This document shows, piece after piece, positions 39,789 to 51,200 of a DNA stretch of 51,549 nt. The stretch is from Seminavis robusta (Eukaryota; Bacillariophyta; Bacillariophyceae; Naviculales; Naviculaceae). The notes under the pieces are model-generated. The model worked only from the letters and a program-made list of their open reading frames with translations. It was not told the origin of the DNA and searched no databases. The position numbers and the translations under genes were made by a program. Location: assembly GCA_903772945.1 (NCBI GenBank), contig CAICTM010000715.1:1-51549 (forward strand), given 5' to 3'. Every line of letters begins with the position of its first letter. Position 1 is the stretch's first letter.

Positions 39789-42088
39789 CTACTCACATTT
39801 GCAATCGCAAGGGGAATCGCATGTGACCCTGTCACAGTCGATTGTCAGAGTAGTGAGGGAAGCCGTGGCCAAGCACATCTTACTCGGCACAGAACCGGAC
39901 AACTGGTTATTGTGGAGATTTAGACTCTCCAGACTTGCCATTCCACCCCAATCCGGAATCGTTCCAGTGATTTGATTGTTATCGAGCAAGAAGCGTTCTG
40001 TTGTTTCACGGACAAACAAGAAGAGGCGTCTGTGAGAAAGCGTTTCCCTGTCTTCGTTACGTCGGTGTGCTCCACTTACTCATGCTCGTGCTCTTGGCTA
40101 AAGTATCGGGAAGACTACCTCCAATGCTGTTGTGATGCAGGTTCATTTCCTCTGTTCCGAATTGTGAAAATGAAAGTGTAAGGGCACTGGTAGGGAGACG
40201 GTGCTTTCTGGATGTCGAGCACCATGCATCTTGAATCAACTTACGCAAATGATGCAACCTATTAAAGACTTCCGGGACTTCACCATGGAGCTCGTTTTCC
40301 TGTGCTTCAAAGATTTCTGCTCATTGAACCGATAGATAGAAAAGAGTTGAGCCACACGCACGAAGAGTAGCAGAGGTCACGAACGGCACAGTCAGCAGAG
40401 TATTGTACCGTACTCACCGAGGCGGAAGATGGATTCGATTTCTGGTGGGATTGTTCCTGTCAATTTGTTGTTTCCGATTCGGAAGTCCACCAGAGTTGTG
40501 AGCTGGAACAGCGAGTGGGGAATGTGCCCTTTGAATTCATTGCTTTGGAGATAGAGCGAGTCTAATAGACACCGGAACAAAGAAACCGTGTTGAGCATGG
40601 CAGGTTTTACCATCATTCAGGCAAAAGCAAAGCGCTGATAACGTACCAATCTTGGTCTGCTTCCATTCCTTGGGCAGACTTCCCGATAGCTGGTTGTGAT
40701 CTAGCTTGAGACCTCGGAGATTGACCAACTCTCCAATGTAAGCTGGGAGTGGACCTTTGAGCTTGTTATGGGACAAGAAGATTTCTTCGGCACTGGAGAG
40801 GTCACCGATCGACTGCGGCAGCTCTCCCGTCAATTGATTGTCCTGCAGCCTCAAGAAATGCAAGAGAGTCATTTGACCGATTTCCTCTGGGATGGACCCG
40901 ACTAGACCATTGCCAGAGAGATCTACGAGAGCAGGAATCACAGAGGAAAAATCCATGAGTCACGCGCATGTGATATAAAAGCAAAGAGCAAAACCAAACA
41001 TTCGCGACGAAATGAAACGAAGACGCACCTAAAAGTACCAAATCCGTGAGAGCCTTGAGCTCGCTCGGGATGGATCCCTGAAGTCCATTGGTTGCCAGAT
41101 TGACGTGGACGACGATATCCTTGTTTCCCTGAATCCGTTCACACTCGATTCCATACCAGTTACAGACAGAAGCCTTGGTCATCCAATTGTCCTGTTTCTG
41201 CCATTGACTTTCCTGAGTCGAGTGGTACAAGACAGCCATGACGTATCTAACGATAAGATCCGGACTGTCCGGAGCCAATTGAGCTTCGTCCGCTTCGGCC
41301 AACCACAGCAGCGCCTTGTGAGCAATGGACTTTGCCTTTTTCAATTCGGCTTCGCTTGTCACTCCTTGATCAATGATTTTGGCCTGGATAGCTTCGGTAC
41401 GTCCTTCTGGAACGGGGCTCGTGACAACCTTGACAGGTTCCTCCTTTTTGTCACCTCCAGCCACCGTAAAGGCCACAAAAAGAGTTCCCACAATGAGGAG
41501 AGTCGCAAAGATCAAGAAGCGAGTGCTGAAGATGAGATCGCGGCACTTTTCGCCTCGTGACATGGAAGCCCTGGCCTGGTAGTCTCCTTGGCGCTGTCCA
41601 GGTCCATCGGTGGCATAGTCCAAGAAGACATCTACCATCGATGCTTGATGCGCACCTCCCTTTTTCATTCTAGGACGGGCATGTCTCTTGCCCTTGTTCC
41701 GTCCACTCTCATAAGTGGCAGCACTAGTGTCCATCAAGTTGACCGACTGATCAATCTTATTAAACCTGTCTCCTTTCTCAAAGAAATTTCCGCCACCACC
41801 GCCGCCGCCACCACGGCTGCTGCCTTGACTGGCCAGATCACTCTGAGTTACATTGGTAGCCTGATCGTCTTCCAAATCGAGACGCTCTGGATCCAAATCA
41901 TCGTCATCTTCATTCTCCAAGAAGCGACGCGCCACAAAGGAACGATGACGCCCAGCGCCACCCGAGCCGTTGTTGTTGTTGTTGCCACGGCCTCCACGGC
42001 CACCCGTGCTGCTGTTGTTGGCCGAGGATGTTCGCTGGTTGCGACGCTTTCGCCGAGCTTCCACAGAGTTGCCCTCGTTGTCCGACAT
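39789..42088 (-). CDS. Leucine-rich repeat membrane protein (type II)
   Basis: Six exons: 42088-41029, 40922-40647, 40561-40418, 40316-40245, 40151-40080, 39997-39789; 610 residues. The long cytoplasmic-side N-terminus (1-185) is Arg/Asn/Gly/Asp-rich and probably disordered. One membrane helix follows at about 190-210 (FLIFATLLIVGTLFVAF). Outside it come an LRR cap with CNWYGIEC (about 306-313) and plant-type LRRs with the LxLxxNxLxGxIP pattern: VNLATNGLQGSIPSE, LSGNGLVGSIPEE, LRLQDNQLTGELPQS and others, ending DNNQITGTIPD, LHNNQLSGSVPS and a Cys-rich C-cap (CDSPCDCKC). There is no kinase domain. Diatoms have many such proteins; ligand and partners are unknown. Introns lie in the same phase, one per 24 or 48 residues. 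Confidence 0.88.
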
Positions 42089-42586
42089 GATGGAACAGAT
42101 TGATTCTGTCGACTCGCTATTATCTCGCAGGATACCGGTACCTAGTAGCTAGCTTTTTAAAAACAAACAGTTAGCTGCCAATAGCGTGAGCAAGGATGGT
42201 GGTACTAGCTAGTAGTACCTCCAGTTGCTTCGGGTGATAATAGCAGTGGCTTGCTGTTGTTGCCGCGAGCCGTAACATCAAAGGTTCTTTTGCCTCCAAC
42301 ACGCGTTGCGATAGAATTCGCGTGAGATCTTGTTCCACACGTGAACCTCTTTAAGACCGGGTTAGTACCAGCTGTTGGCGTAGAAATAGACGTAAACCAT
42401 AAGTTTTGTCGGCACTGCCGGTACGGTACCATTATAGATAATTGATACCTTACGGTAGCATGACCCAACAATAACTAAAACCGTAGAAAAGAAATAAAGG
42501 TACCGTTTTGGCAGCCCAGCATATGACACTGTACACTGTAGCCAAGTCCCATTGCAAAAAGTGTTTATGAGTTATTATTGCTTTAG
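42089..42586. other. Upstream of LRR gene, no gene
   Basis: About 500 bp, with a TACCGGTA palindrome (42133-42140) and CTAGCTAG-like repeats near 42148 and 42205. Presumably the LRR gene promoter. Confidence 0.4.
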
Positions 42587-42817
42587 GTTCGTCCTGATGG
42601 ACTTCCGGGTTGGATTCCATTCAAGTATCATGGTTCCCAGGAGGAACCATTGATTGCGCAATTGTGGCGCTCAGCATTGGTTTTCAGGCCAACCAACAAG
42701 AAAACTAGAAGCAAAAGCTGCAGCACCCTCACAAGCCGCAAACGCTGCCGCTGCCGCCGACAGCAAATGCATGCCCAAGCGATCTTTTGCTGGCTCCCCA
42801 CAGCTTCTTTGTTGTGA
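42587..42817 (+). pseudogene. Possible orphan exon
   Basis: After a splice-acceptor-like TTGCTTTAG, the frame reads VRPDGLPGWIPFKYHGSQEE and PLIAQLWRSALVF, which looks like real protein. It then turns into low-complexity Arg/Cys while a second frame becomes Ala-rich (EAKAAAPSQAANAAAAADS), suggesting a frameshift. No upstream exon is visible. Family not recognised. Confidence 0.25.
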
Positions 42818-42874
42818 CTGTGTGGGGTTTCTACGCAGTAACTTGCCGTTTCTTTCCTCAGTATTAAGATTTAA

Positions 42875-44926
42875 TTATCTGCTGCAAATCATCATGGCAT
42901 TGATTTTGAATGTTGTCCCACCAATCAAGTCGATCTGGAGCTCCAATGTGCTACCCTTTTCAGCAATATGGTCGGGACCCAGATCCAGCACAAACGGATA
43001 GGCAATGCTGGTGGTCTGGTTGTGGTATCCCAAAATGTTGAATGATGTTTGGTGGGATTTGCCGCTTTCTTGGTGTTTCCATTCGAGGCTAAACTTGGCT
43101 TGGGATTCGGCCCACTTTTCGCCGTAACTCTTGAGTGTATGGAGCGTAATAGTCTTGACTGCGTTGGGTGTCTTGTCAATGCGCAGGCGTACCGAAGCCC
43201 CCGATTTGCCAGCGACAAAGCCTAGCTTGTTTTGCCACCCATTCCGCATATCTTGCTCACCCGCCCAACCATCATTCTCCACAATGAACTGGTTTAGGTA
43301 TTGGTTCAGTGAATTTGCGTTTCTGACAGTCCCCATGGGCGCTGCGACGAAGGCAAAACTACAAGGAAGCGCCTGGGCAGATTTGTCACTCGATGCGTGG
43401 CAATAGTCTTGCAATTGTTTTCGGCGGTCCACTGCATCCTGCTTCCATTGTCGTGCCACATCCGCCACTTGCAACTCGGGGTCTAAAATGGGAGGTACCT
43501 CTTCCTGCACTAGCTGCAGAACGTTGGCGGGGGCAAATTTAGTGGCCCTGTGATGTGGATCTTGATCTGCCACGAACTCTGCAGTAACCGTGCGGTTGTT
43601 GTTGATTTTGCTTTTGTTTTGAGATGCCACTGAAACATGTGGTTGATCTCCTCCTCGACTAGTTTCTTCTTCACAAAACTCTAGCGCCATGGTCAGAAAG
43701 GAGTATGCCACGGTCCAGGCAATCATTTGATGCCCCGGCATTCCAAAATGTACATCGCGCGTTTCTCGTCCTTTTTTGTCGATCCATTCGGCCGAAAATA
43801 TTTTCTCTGTGGTATCGGCATAGACCCATCGTCGTACAACCTGAGCCGAACTAATGGCTCCCGTGGTCCCGTACCAGTCTGCCAATAGATCGACGGCTTC
43901 AAAGCGAAATAGTTCTCCGAGAATAAAGTTGTGTTGATTTCCCAGGTATTCATCGACAAACAAGACGACGGGAGCCTCCTGACAGGGTCTTGAGAATATG
44001 GACGTTCGAATGAATTTTTGAGCTCGTCCCAAAGCCCGTTCTAGGAAAAAGCTAAAGTCTCCCGTAGTGTTGGATTTGTCGCCTCGCTTGTCAGCCGGTG
44101 GTAGATTGTCGTTTGCCGAGTAGGCATTGATAATGACATCGGGTCCATATTGCAAGAGCGCTGACCCGCCTGGGAAGAGCCAGTAATCGAGTACAGGTCC
44201 TGCCAAATCCGAGTTGGTTCCTCCCACGGCCAAGTTGTGTATGCGAATAATGCCCGGCCCAAGAAAGGCATCGACGAGGAGTTGCAATCGGTAGGGCCAG
44301 GAACACGGTTGTCCTCGAATGGTGGGTGCTTCGTTTTTGTATACCCCCACCACGTATGTTTTATCGCATCCAGCTCCTTCAGTGACACTTCCGCCCACCA
44401 CGGCCACTTCCAACGGTGGAGCATTTTGGGGATCTCGGAGTTTGGTTTGAATGATTTTCATAATTCGTCGAAGAGCGCCATGATCGGGTGACCTTCTCAG
44501 ACCCTTTTCTAGAAAGTAGGGTGTCATGAGATGTAGCAAATTTTTGGTCCAGTTAGCATGAACTTGGTTCGGATCCAAGGGATGTAACGATGCTTGAAAG
44601 ACTTCTTCCAGGTGGTTTTGCCACAATGCCGAAGACGTGGCTCCCAGAGGTAGTTTGGAACATAGCTTTTTTTCAAAGGGAGATTTGTGCTTCCGTTGGC
44701 GTTCATTCCGGAGATCAAAGGAATGATCTTGACAGTCGTCCAGTAGAGACCCAGCGCGATGGTGCATCATCGTTTGGTAACTACTTGGCCTGTGGCCATT
44801 TCCATTGTGCTTGTCATTCTTCTTGTCATTATCGTCTTCGTGCGAAAACAGAACCAAGTTGAAGATCAAACAGACATTGAATGTCAGGATAAACAGACGC
44901 AGTGTTGGCCATACCAAGCTGCCCAT
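42875..44926 (-). CDS. SGNH-hydrolase-like type II membrane protein
   Basis: 683 residues, single exon. A membrane anchor near the N-terminus (about 8-27, LRLFILTFNVCLIFNLVLF) and a charged stem suggest a Golgi or ER type II protein. The SGNH/GDSL-like core spans about 170-410: block I VVGGSVTEGAGC with Ser180, block II HNLAVGGTNSD with Gly235, block III DVIINAYSANDN (Asn267 or Asn272), and block V DVHFGMPGH with Asp391 and His393. The C-terminal part (about 490-683) may form a beta-sandwich, with SVRLRIDKTPNAVKTITLHT. SGNH enzymes remove or transfer acyl groups, often acetyl groups on glycans; that substrate is inference. Head-to-head with the DUF4239 gene. Confidence 0.75.
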   Translation of the reverse strand: MGSLVWPTLRLFILTFNVCLIFNLVLFSHEDDNDKKNDKHNGNGHRPSSYQTMMHHRAGSLLDDCQDHSFDLRNERQRKHKSPFEKKLCSKLPLGATSSALWQNHLEEVFQASLHPLDPNQVHANWTKNLLHLMTPYFLEKGLRRSPDHGALRRIMKIIQTKLRDPQNAPPLEVAVVGGSVTEGAGCDKTYVVGVYKNEAPTIRGQPCSWPYRLQLLVDAFLGPGIIRIHNLAVGGTNSDLAGPVLDYWLFPGGSALLQYGPDVIINAYSANDNLPPADKRGDKSNTTGDFSFFLERALGRAQKFIRTSIFSRPCQEAPVVLFVDEYLGNQHNFILGELFRFEAVDLLADWYGTTGAISSAQVVRRWVYADTTEKIFSAEWIDKKGRETRDVHFGMPGHQMIAWTVAYSFLTMALEFCEEETSRGGDQPHVSVASQNKSKINNNRTVTAEFVADQDPHHRATKFAPANVLQLVQEEVPPILDPELQVADVARQWKQDAVDRRKQLQDYCHASSDKSAQALPCSFAFVAAPMGTVRNANSLNQYLNQFIVENDGWAGEQDMRNGWQNKLGFVAGKSGASVRLRIDKTPNAVKTITLHTLKSYGEKWAESQAKFSLEWKHQESGKSHQTSFNILGYHNQTTSIAYPFVLDLGPDHIAEKGSTLELQIDLIGGTTFKINAMMICSR

Positions 44927-45269
44927 CGTAGGGTTGTGTTGTCTCTTTTCTCTTAGTATTAATTAACAGTTGTAAAGGTGGTTTGTCGTTGTTTGTGTTG
45001 GTTGTTGGCCGTTGTTTCTTTTTGGGTTGACTTCTCCTCCCACGGGATGACCGCACAGGTCATTTGGTCATACTGGTCAAACGCTGAGACCGACGTCTTG
45101 CATTCAGTCACGAACCGTTCAATCGTTACAATAGTGACGTCAGTCTGTCAAAATCTTTGGTTGGCACCACAAAGAGAACGATGAATGTGTGGAACGAAGA
45201 TTGCCATCACAACGTCCACATCCACCTGAGTTTTTGACTTGTGCTATACTATTGTTAGATCCAACAACA
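44927..45269. promoter_or_regulatory. Shared divergent promoter with TGACGTCA
   Basis: 343 bp between two start codons. TGACGTCA lies at 45135-45142, about 130 bp before the DUF4239 ATG and 210 bp before the SGNH ATG. It fits a bZIP site; function is inferred. Confidence 0.45.
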
Positions 45270-46688
45270 ATGAGACCCCTGCCGTCGTTATCTGCAGCCA
45301 CATTGGGCTTGGTGGTGGTCGTCGTCATGTGCCATGGACCAAAGATCACATCGTCCTTTCAGTTGACACGGTTTTCAAGTACCGGGACAATCTTAAAAAG
45401 ACATCCACCACCACTATGGACGAACAACAAAACTCTGAGGTTATCCCAAGCGGAAGAAAATCTGCCGGAAACCTCCATATCCGAACTACTGGTCGACAAT
45501 CCGCCTCGTGTCAATCAAGAAAATATCTGGGAACAAATGGCCAGTGCCGTTTACAACGTCGAAGAGGATCCCACCAAATTGCGCGAGTTTGTGCAGTTGG
45601 TCACGGTGCTACGAGTTGGAATTCCAAGTCTCTTATTGGCCACCACTGCCAAGCTGATTTATCCATCGACGGCACTATGGCTGGCGGCCCTCATTGACGA
45701 TTCCGGAGCATTTGCCGTTATCTCGCAGGATTCCTCACAGTACATTCAAAATATTCTCACAACCAGTGGACTGGTATTCTCACTACTCGTCGGACAAACC
45801 TACTATTTCATGTACCAGCAACAAGAAGCCATATACCTGGCTCTATACCAAGAAGTCACAATGGCAAAATCATTACTCGAACAAATTGGATTGGTCAGTC
45901 AAGGCAGAACGACCTTGTATAAGAGAATTCTACAGTGCATGGATCACTACGTACAAGAAGATCTACATCGATTCAATGACGTCGAACCTGCCGTCATGCT
46001 CAGTGCCAGACCCGTAGACGATCCACTGGAAGATATCCTCTACTTGACCAGTGTGGGAGAACCCTCCATTGTCTATCAAACCGTCAGGAGTCTCCGGCAA
46101 GCCCGTGCCTATCGACTCGGGGCTCTGCAAAAGAAATTGCCGTCCATTCACATGACACTTTTATGGAGTCTTGCTGCAATTGTTCTTTGTTCCTTCCCTT
46201 TGTTGGGGGCGGGGGCTCAAACCATTGGCGGGACGGGGATCCTCAATGTTCAGGCGTGGTACCTAAGTTTCATTGTGTTTGGAATCTGTTTAATCATGGG
46301 TGTCGTGTACGAGCTACAAATGCCAGGACGAAATGGAGCATATAATGCACGAGCTGTCTTGCAAGTCATGGTGGCGGGATTGGAAGAAGAGTTGAAATTG
46401 AGGCTCAGTGGTGACTTTGTTCCCAATACGGCTGGACCCACATTGGATATCAATCGACCGGCATCATCTGTTAGTCAAGCGGCATTGCTACCCTTGGGCA
46501 CTGCTCAAGAAGTCCTTCAAGCTTCAGAGCAAGCTTCGACCATTGTGGACGTCACACCGGCATCTACCGGTGATACAACAACAAAGGATTCCGAGACAAA
46601 GTCAACAGAGAAAAAGAAGGGTTTCAGAAGTAAAGTCAAGACGTGGGCATTTGATATGGTGCAAAACAGCATCACCAAATTCAAATAA
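45270..46688 (+). CDS. DUF4239 (bestrophin-like) plastid membrane protein
   Basis: 472 residues from the ATG at 45270, chosen because it opens a signal peptide (LSAATLGLVVVVVMC, about 7-21) with a likely cleavage near TSS-FQL (Phe30), the plastid pattern. An upstream in-frame ATG (45189) would hide that signal. Hydrophobic segments lie at about 117-142, 161-181, 291-310 and 322-345, with long soluble stretches between (YLALYQEVTMAKSLLEQIG; SVGEPSIVYQTVRSLRQARA). The arrangement of two helical pairs around a central helical region fits DUF4239. The C-terminus is Thr/Lys-rich. Bestrophin relatives conduct anions; ion transport here is inference. It ends 68 bp from the convergent RAD51-like gene. 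Confidence 0.72.
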   Translation: MRPLPSLSAATLGLVVVVVMCHGPKITSSFQLTRFSSTGTILKRHPPPLWTNNKTLRLSQAEENLPETSISELLVDNPPRVNQENIWEQMASAVYNVEEDPTKLREFVQLVTVLRVGIPSLLLATTAKLIYPSTALWLAALIDDSGAFAVISQDSSQYIQNILTTSGLVFSLLVGQTYYFMYQQQEAIYLALYQEVTMAKSLLEQIGLVSQGRTTLYKRILQCMDHYVQEDLHRFNDVEPAVMLSARPVDDPLEDILYLTSVGEPSIVYQTVRSLRQARAYRLGALQKKLPSIHMTLLWSLAAIVLCSFPLLGAGAQTIGGTGILNVQAWYLSFIVFGICLIMGVVYELQMPGRNGAYNARAVLQVMVAGLEEELKLRLSGDFVPNTAGPTLDINRPASSVSQAALLPLGTAQEVLQASEQASTIVDVTPASTGDTTTKDSETKSTEKKKGFRSKVKTWAFDMVQNSITKFK

Positions 46689-46756
46689 AATCATATAGAA
46701 TGCTACACTAGTTTTCAGACATGCATGCTTGCAAATAATGCTGTGTGGTTTTAGTA

Positions 46757-48280
46757 CTACAACATATCCTCTGTTTCTTCCATGTCTTCAGGGATTGAGA
46801 CGTCTTGAATCCCTCTGGCTGTGATGTACCATTCAGCCGTCAGATTGCTATCAGCTGTGGCCTGTTGCCGTTGTTTGCTGGGAGAGCATTTCTTCAAGGG
46901 GTGTGCCTCGAGAGTGGCTCGAATCACATGTGCCTCCATTTCCTGCTTGTAGGACTCGTGTTGTTGTCGCTGTTGCGGATGTCGCGGTTCTGGCAATTTG
47001 ATGGGTACCTTTTCTTCTGTCACGCGCAAGGAGATATGAATATCCCAGGAGGATCGCTGCCAGACAGCACCGAGGGCAGGTCTGGGTGTGACTTTGACAG
47101 GACCTGACGATGGATTCGTTTCAGTGCCACCCAACAGAATTTCATCGGCGGCATCGAGGCCAGTGCCATCAATGGAATGTCGCTGATTAGTAGAACGGTG
47201 CGGTTTCTTGGGCCGTGGAATGGTGGAAGCAATGTTGACCCAGACAATCAAGTGATAGTGTCTTGCCAAATGTTTGAGTCGAAGTGCTACACGTTGTAAT
47301 AGAGTTTCATCTTCGGTTGTGAGGCACCCCGAAGCTGCGTCTAAAATAAGCACCTGTGCTGGTAGCTGAAAAGCGTTGCTGGGTTGATTGGTAATACCGG
47401 TAGTATGGCGCTGTGTTCCTGCTCTCAAAACAGACTCCTCCACCTCTGCCAGGCACGAGAGCAATTGAAAGGCATCCTGAACCACTTGGAACGACACCCG
47501 ATCCAGCAGGGCTGTACTCTGGCTCCGTGTGCTGCATGTGGCACTGGCCAATTCACGGAGCCGTAGGACACTAGGAGTCAAGCATCCTTGTCCCATTGCA
47601 CTGGCTAGGTACATGACCGAAAGGCACTGGGAAGCGGCAGAGACGGCAATCTGTAGTGCCAATTGTGTTTTTCCACAAGCAGATGGCCCCGAGCACTGTA
47701 CAACATGACCCCATGGAATGCCTCGCACAGGCATCGGAATACAGAGACGTGGATTGATGGATGATGAAATTGACTGGGCCATGGGATGGGGAATTCCCAA
47801 CAGAGCATCCAGGGACAAGGACCCTGTGGAAACACAGCAAGGAACTGCTGCATTGGTTGCCATTGCTGCGCTGGAAATTGTCGATTTTTGAAACTTCAAC
47901 AGATCCAGGGCTGACACGCATCCGGAAAACTGCTGTCCCGAAGACTTGTGTGGTCGAGCATTTTCTGGATGTCCCTCTTCCTCATGCTGGTACTCTTGTT
48001 GTAGCTCTAATATTGATTTTACCAATTCCTGACGACGTCCCACCAGACTGTTTGCCACTAGCTTCTTTGCGACATCATGGCGAACTTCTGGAAAACCACA
48101 GCAATGAAGTGGATTGGTACTGATGGTTCCGTCTTCATTCCGCCATCGAAGAGACCGAGGGTGTCGAGACAGCAGAGCTTGCGGCGTCTCAATGGGATGG
48201 CAGACATCACTTTTCTCAGATATCGCTACCAAACGCTTCCCAAGCTCGCGGCTAAAGTCAATGTCGGCAAACGTTGGCAT
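46757..48280 (-). CDS. RAD51-paralogue-like RecA-fold ATPase
   Basis: 507 residues, single exon. After about 150 residues with short helices (LLSRHP..) comes STGSLSLDALLG, the usual entry to the RecA core, then Walker A GPSACGKTQLALQIA (198-212, Lys204) and Walker B AQVLILDAASG (308-318, Asp314). Later a WVNIAST segment and PALGAVWQRS fit the end of the core. The GKTQLALQ form is closest in my memory to XRCC3, but RAD51B or RAD51C cannot be excluded. RAD51 paralogues load and remodel RAD51 filaments in homologous recombination. A 60-residue insertion separates Walker A from B and a charged extension follows the core. No signal peptide; nuclear location expected. Confidence 0.82.
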   Translation of the reverse strand: MPTFADIDFSRELGKRLVAISEKSDVCHPIETPQALLSRHPRSLRWRNEDGTISTNPLHCCGFPEVRHDVAKKLVANSLVGRRQELVKSILELQQEYQHEEEGHPENARPHKSSGQQFSGCVSALDLLKFQKSTISSAAMATNAAVPCCVSTGSLSLDALLGIPHPMAQSISSSINPRLCIPMPVRGIPWGHVVQCSGPSACGKTQLALQIAVSAASQCLSVMYLASAMGQGCLTPSVLRLRELASATCSTRSQSTALLDRVSFQVVQDAFQLLSCLAEVEESVLRAGTQRHTTGITNQPSNAFQLPAQVLILDAASGCLTTEDETLLQRVALRLKHLARHYHLIVWVNIASTIPRPKKPHRSTNQRHSIDGTGLDAADEILLGGTETNPSSGPVKVTPRPALGAVWQRSSWDIHISLRVTEEKVPIKLPEPRHPQQRQQHESYKQEMEAHVIRATLEAHPLKKCSPSKQRQQATADSNLTAEWYITARGIQDVSIPEDMEETEDML

Positions 48281-51200
48281 GACTTCCCTTTCCCTTTGTC
48301 TATCCTACTAGCTAGCTAGCAATGAAGGACTGACTAGCTGGGCTTTGCTTTGTTGTTGTACTGTACAATGACGATGCCAATGTGTCTTCTGATCTTCAGA
48401 ATTCAGCCGTGCGAAAAAAGGAAAATTGCATTGGAACTGCAATTTTTTGTGTTTTTTCGTGAAACGTCAATTAATTAAGTAATATGGTGCCTGGCTTTTT
48501 AAAATAAAAACTCGATCCAATTTAAAATCTATTAATAGTAGGACATGGATCCATTAAATCGTCTCTCAAGTATTTTTTTTTAAAAGGTTGTTGGTTAAAT
48601 CTCTACTTCAGAACGGATTTAACCTATGGTTCAAGGGACTGATTTAAGACTCGACTGATTCTCGGGATCTTCCCAGGCAGCGCAGCAGCAAAGAGCATAA
48701 CGGAGATATGGCTAGTCACATATAGCTGATTATTATATAGATATTCAGGACGGATATATACCGTTCTGTGACACTCGCACGACTGATCAACCACGTAAAT
48801 ACCAAAGTTGTTAAACCATACTCGCCGAAACACAGACGCACATGGGATCGCTAGATACCGAACTGAAACTTTGAAGAGATCGCTGACCAAATACAGAATC
48901 GCTGACTGGACTCGACTCATCAGAGTCAATCAATCCATCCAACCACATCGTCGCACAAACTCCGGAACGGAACACTTTTTCACGGGAAGCCGAATCGAAA
49001 CGAGGAGCTTCCCCTCTGGATCTGTCACTACAAGAACAACATCACTAATAGCAACAAACACAACCAATCGGTCATACCTATACCATTACACTACCTATTA
49101 GCACCATTAGGACGCATTGAAACGAAGCGAAAGGACCTCGGAAGCCTGTTTTCTGTTATTCTTGTTGAAGAGTACTGTTTTACTATAGGAATCCGCTCAA
49201 CGTCATCACAGGAAACACACTCCCTTTTCCTCTCTTTATCTCTCATTCAAGCCCTCATCCAACCTCCGGTTGACAGGATCGATACCTCCTATCTCCTGCA
49301 CCTCTCTACCAAGCGACTATCAACGCGGCGTCTCCGGTCAGATTAGAAAGCCATCCCAATTGAAATCCTACGAGATCGGGGGCTTTCTATTCTCGACCGC
49401 CGACGGCCAAGTTGGAAGAATTGAACACAGAAGAAGTCACCGGTCTTCCCAGCACAGCACAGAAAACAATTCCCATATCTATTTGTTGTTTTCTCAGCTA
49501 CGCTCCTGACGGCCATCGAAATCCCATTGTCGATCCTCTTTTTCGTACGATCGAACGATCTTTCCGCAGCAACAACAGGTTCAGTTAACCTTACCCTAAG
49601 GCACTGACTCACCCGAATCGCGAATCGAACCGATCTCACGAATCGATCGAATCGAATGATCCAAGACTCGCTACCGTGAATCGACTTCCCACCGTACCAT
49701 TCCTACCTCTTCCTCTGTACGATCGAACGATCAAGAAGGACTTCACGAGATACCTGCAGTGACCACCGAGAAGAGATTACACCGTTATTCTTACTTTCTC
49801 ACGCCACTAGTGGTTTCTCCCGACGTCCTTGTTGGAACTGATCCTACTGATCCAACCAGTCCTATCCTATACAGACTGATTGACTGATCGACACCTGCTA
49901 CTGTTACCACCCCTCCATTGATATCTAACTCCTCTCCAAGGGAACAACAAACAACAACGAGTTCCTGTAAGGACTTGAGTTCTTGTATTCCAGGCTTGGC
50001 TGCATTTGCATGTTTAACAGCCCCTCCTGGGAACCAGCTCCTCTCCAAAGGATCCTACCCCCACAAGAACAAACTAAAAAGTGCCCCTCCTGTTTGGCTA
50101 GATTGTGCAACCTTATTGACAAGCCACCTCTCTGCTACTGCAACTGACTCTCCTACTGAGTGTGGTGCTCCAAAGGATTGAGCCCCAGACAGAACTGCAG
50201 CGTGGTGTGGCATAGATATTAATACATAACTGACTCTATCTCTCTCTCATTGATTGTGAGTGACTCTCCAGTGACTTTCCACAGTTCCACCTGAATCGAG
50301 TACCCTCTCCACATCTTGGCTTGACTCTCTGTTGTATTGTCGTCCCTACAACAGATTGAGTACCAGCCTCTGAGACAACACAGTGTCATCTCAGTAACAC
50401 AGCCCCATCAACAACAACACCCCTTGATACCCCCACCACTGCCTCTACTGGCTATAGCGTGACTTCTCCAGGTTTCACTGAAAGAATCCCTAACAGCCTT
50501 TGGCTCTGATACCATCTTCTCCTGCAGGTAGTGGTATACCTGCACAAGACTTGGCACAGCCTTTGATCAGTGGCAACAACAACCAAACACTTGATATAAA
50601 CTTGATTACCAGTGCCTCCGTTGCATTGCCCCTTGAATACACCCTTCACATCAATCATCTCGCCACCTCACAAGCAACCTCCATTGCTTGCGTTGAAGCA
50701 CCGACACTACAGTCAATACTCCAGGATACACAACCCTCCCACCAACCCACCTACACCCCCATGACTTCCCCAGTCTACCCACTACTTCACTCAAACCCAA
50801 GGTCCTCCCAGACATTCCCCCACTCCCACACTTCACCCAACCAACCACATCCACCATCCTCCGCAGACTACACAACACCACTCCCCAGATGATCAGCCAA
50901 CAGCTCCTAGAGCATGCAGCCATCTTGAGGATCACACCCTTCCGAATCACACCCTACCCTATCAGGGAGGATGCTTTGTTCTCACCCTTGACCAAGGCAC
51001 GCCTCTATCCTAAACACACCATCAACCATGCTACATCCAACTCCTACAACAACACTCCAACACCAACAGGATCTCCCCTTCTGCCCCTGGCACCAGCCCA
51101 CCTTCCAGTCCCCCTTATCCTCCTTCTCTTGACTCAACAACCCCTCGAACAGCCCACACCACTCCAGCAGCCACTGTGCCTCCCTCCTGGGAACACCACG

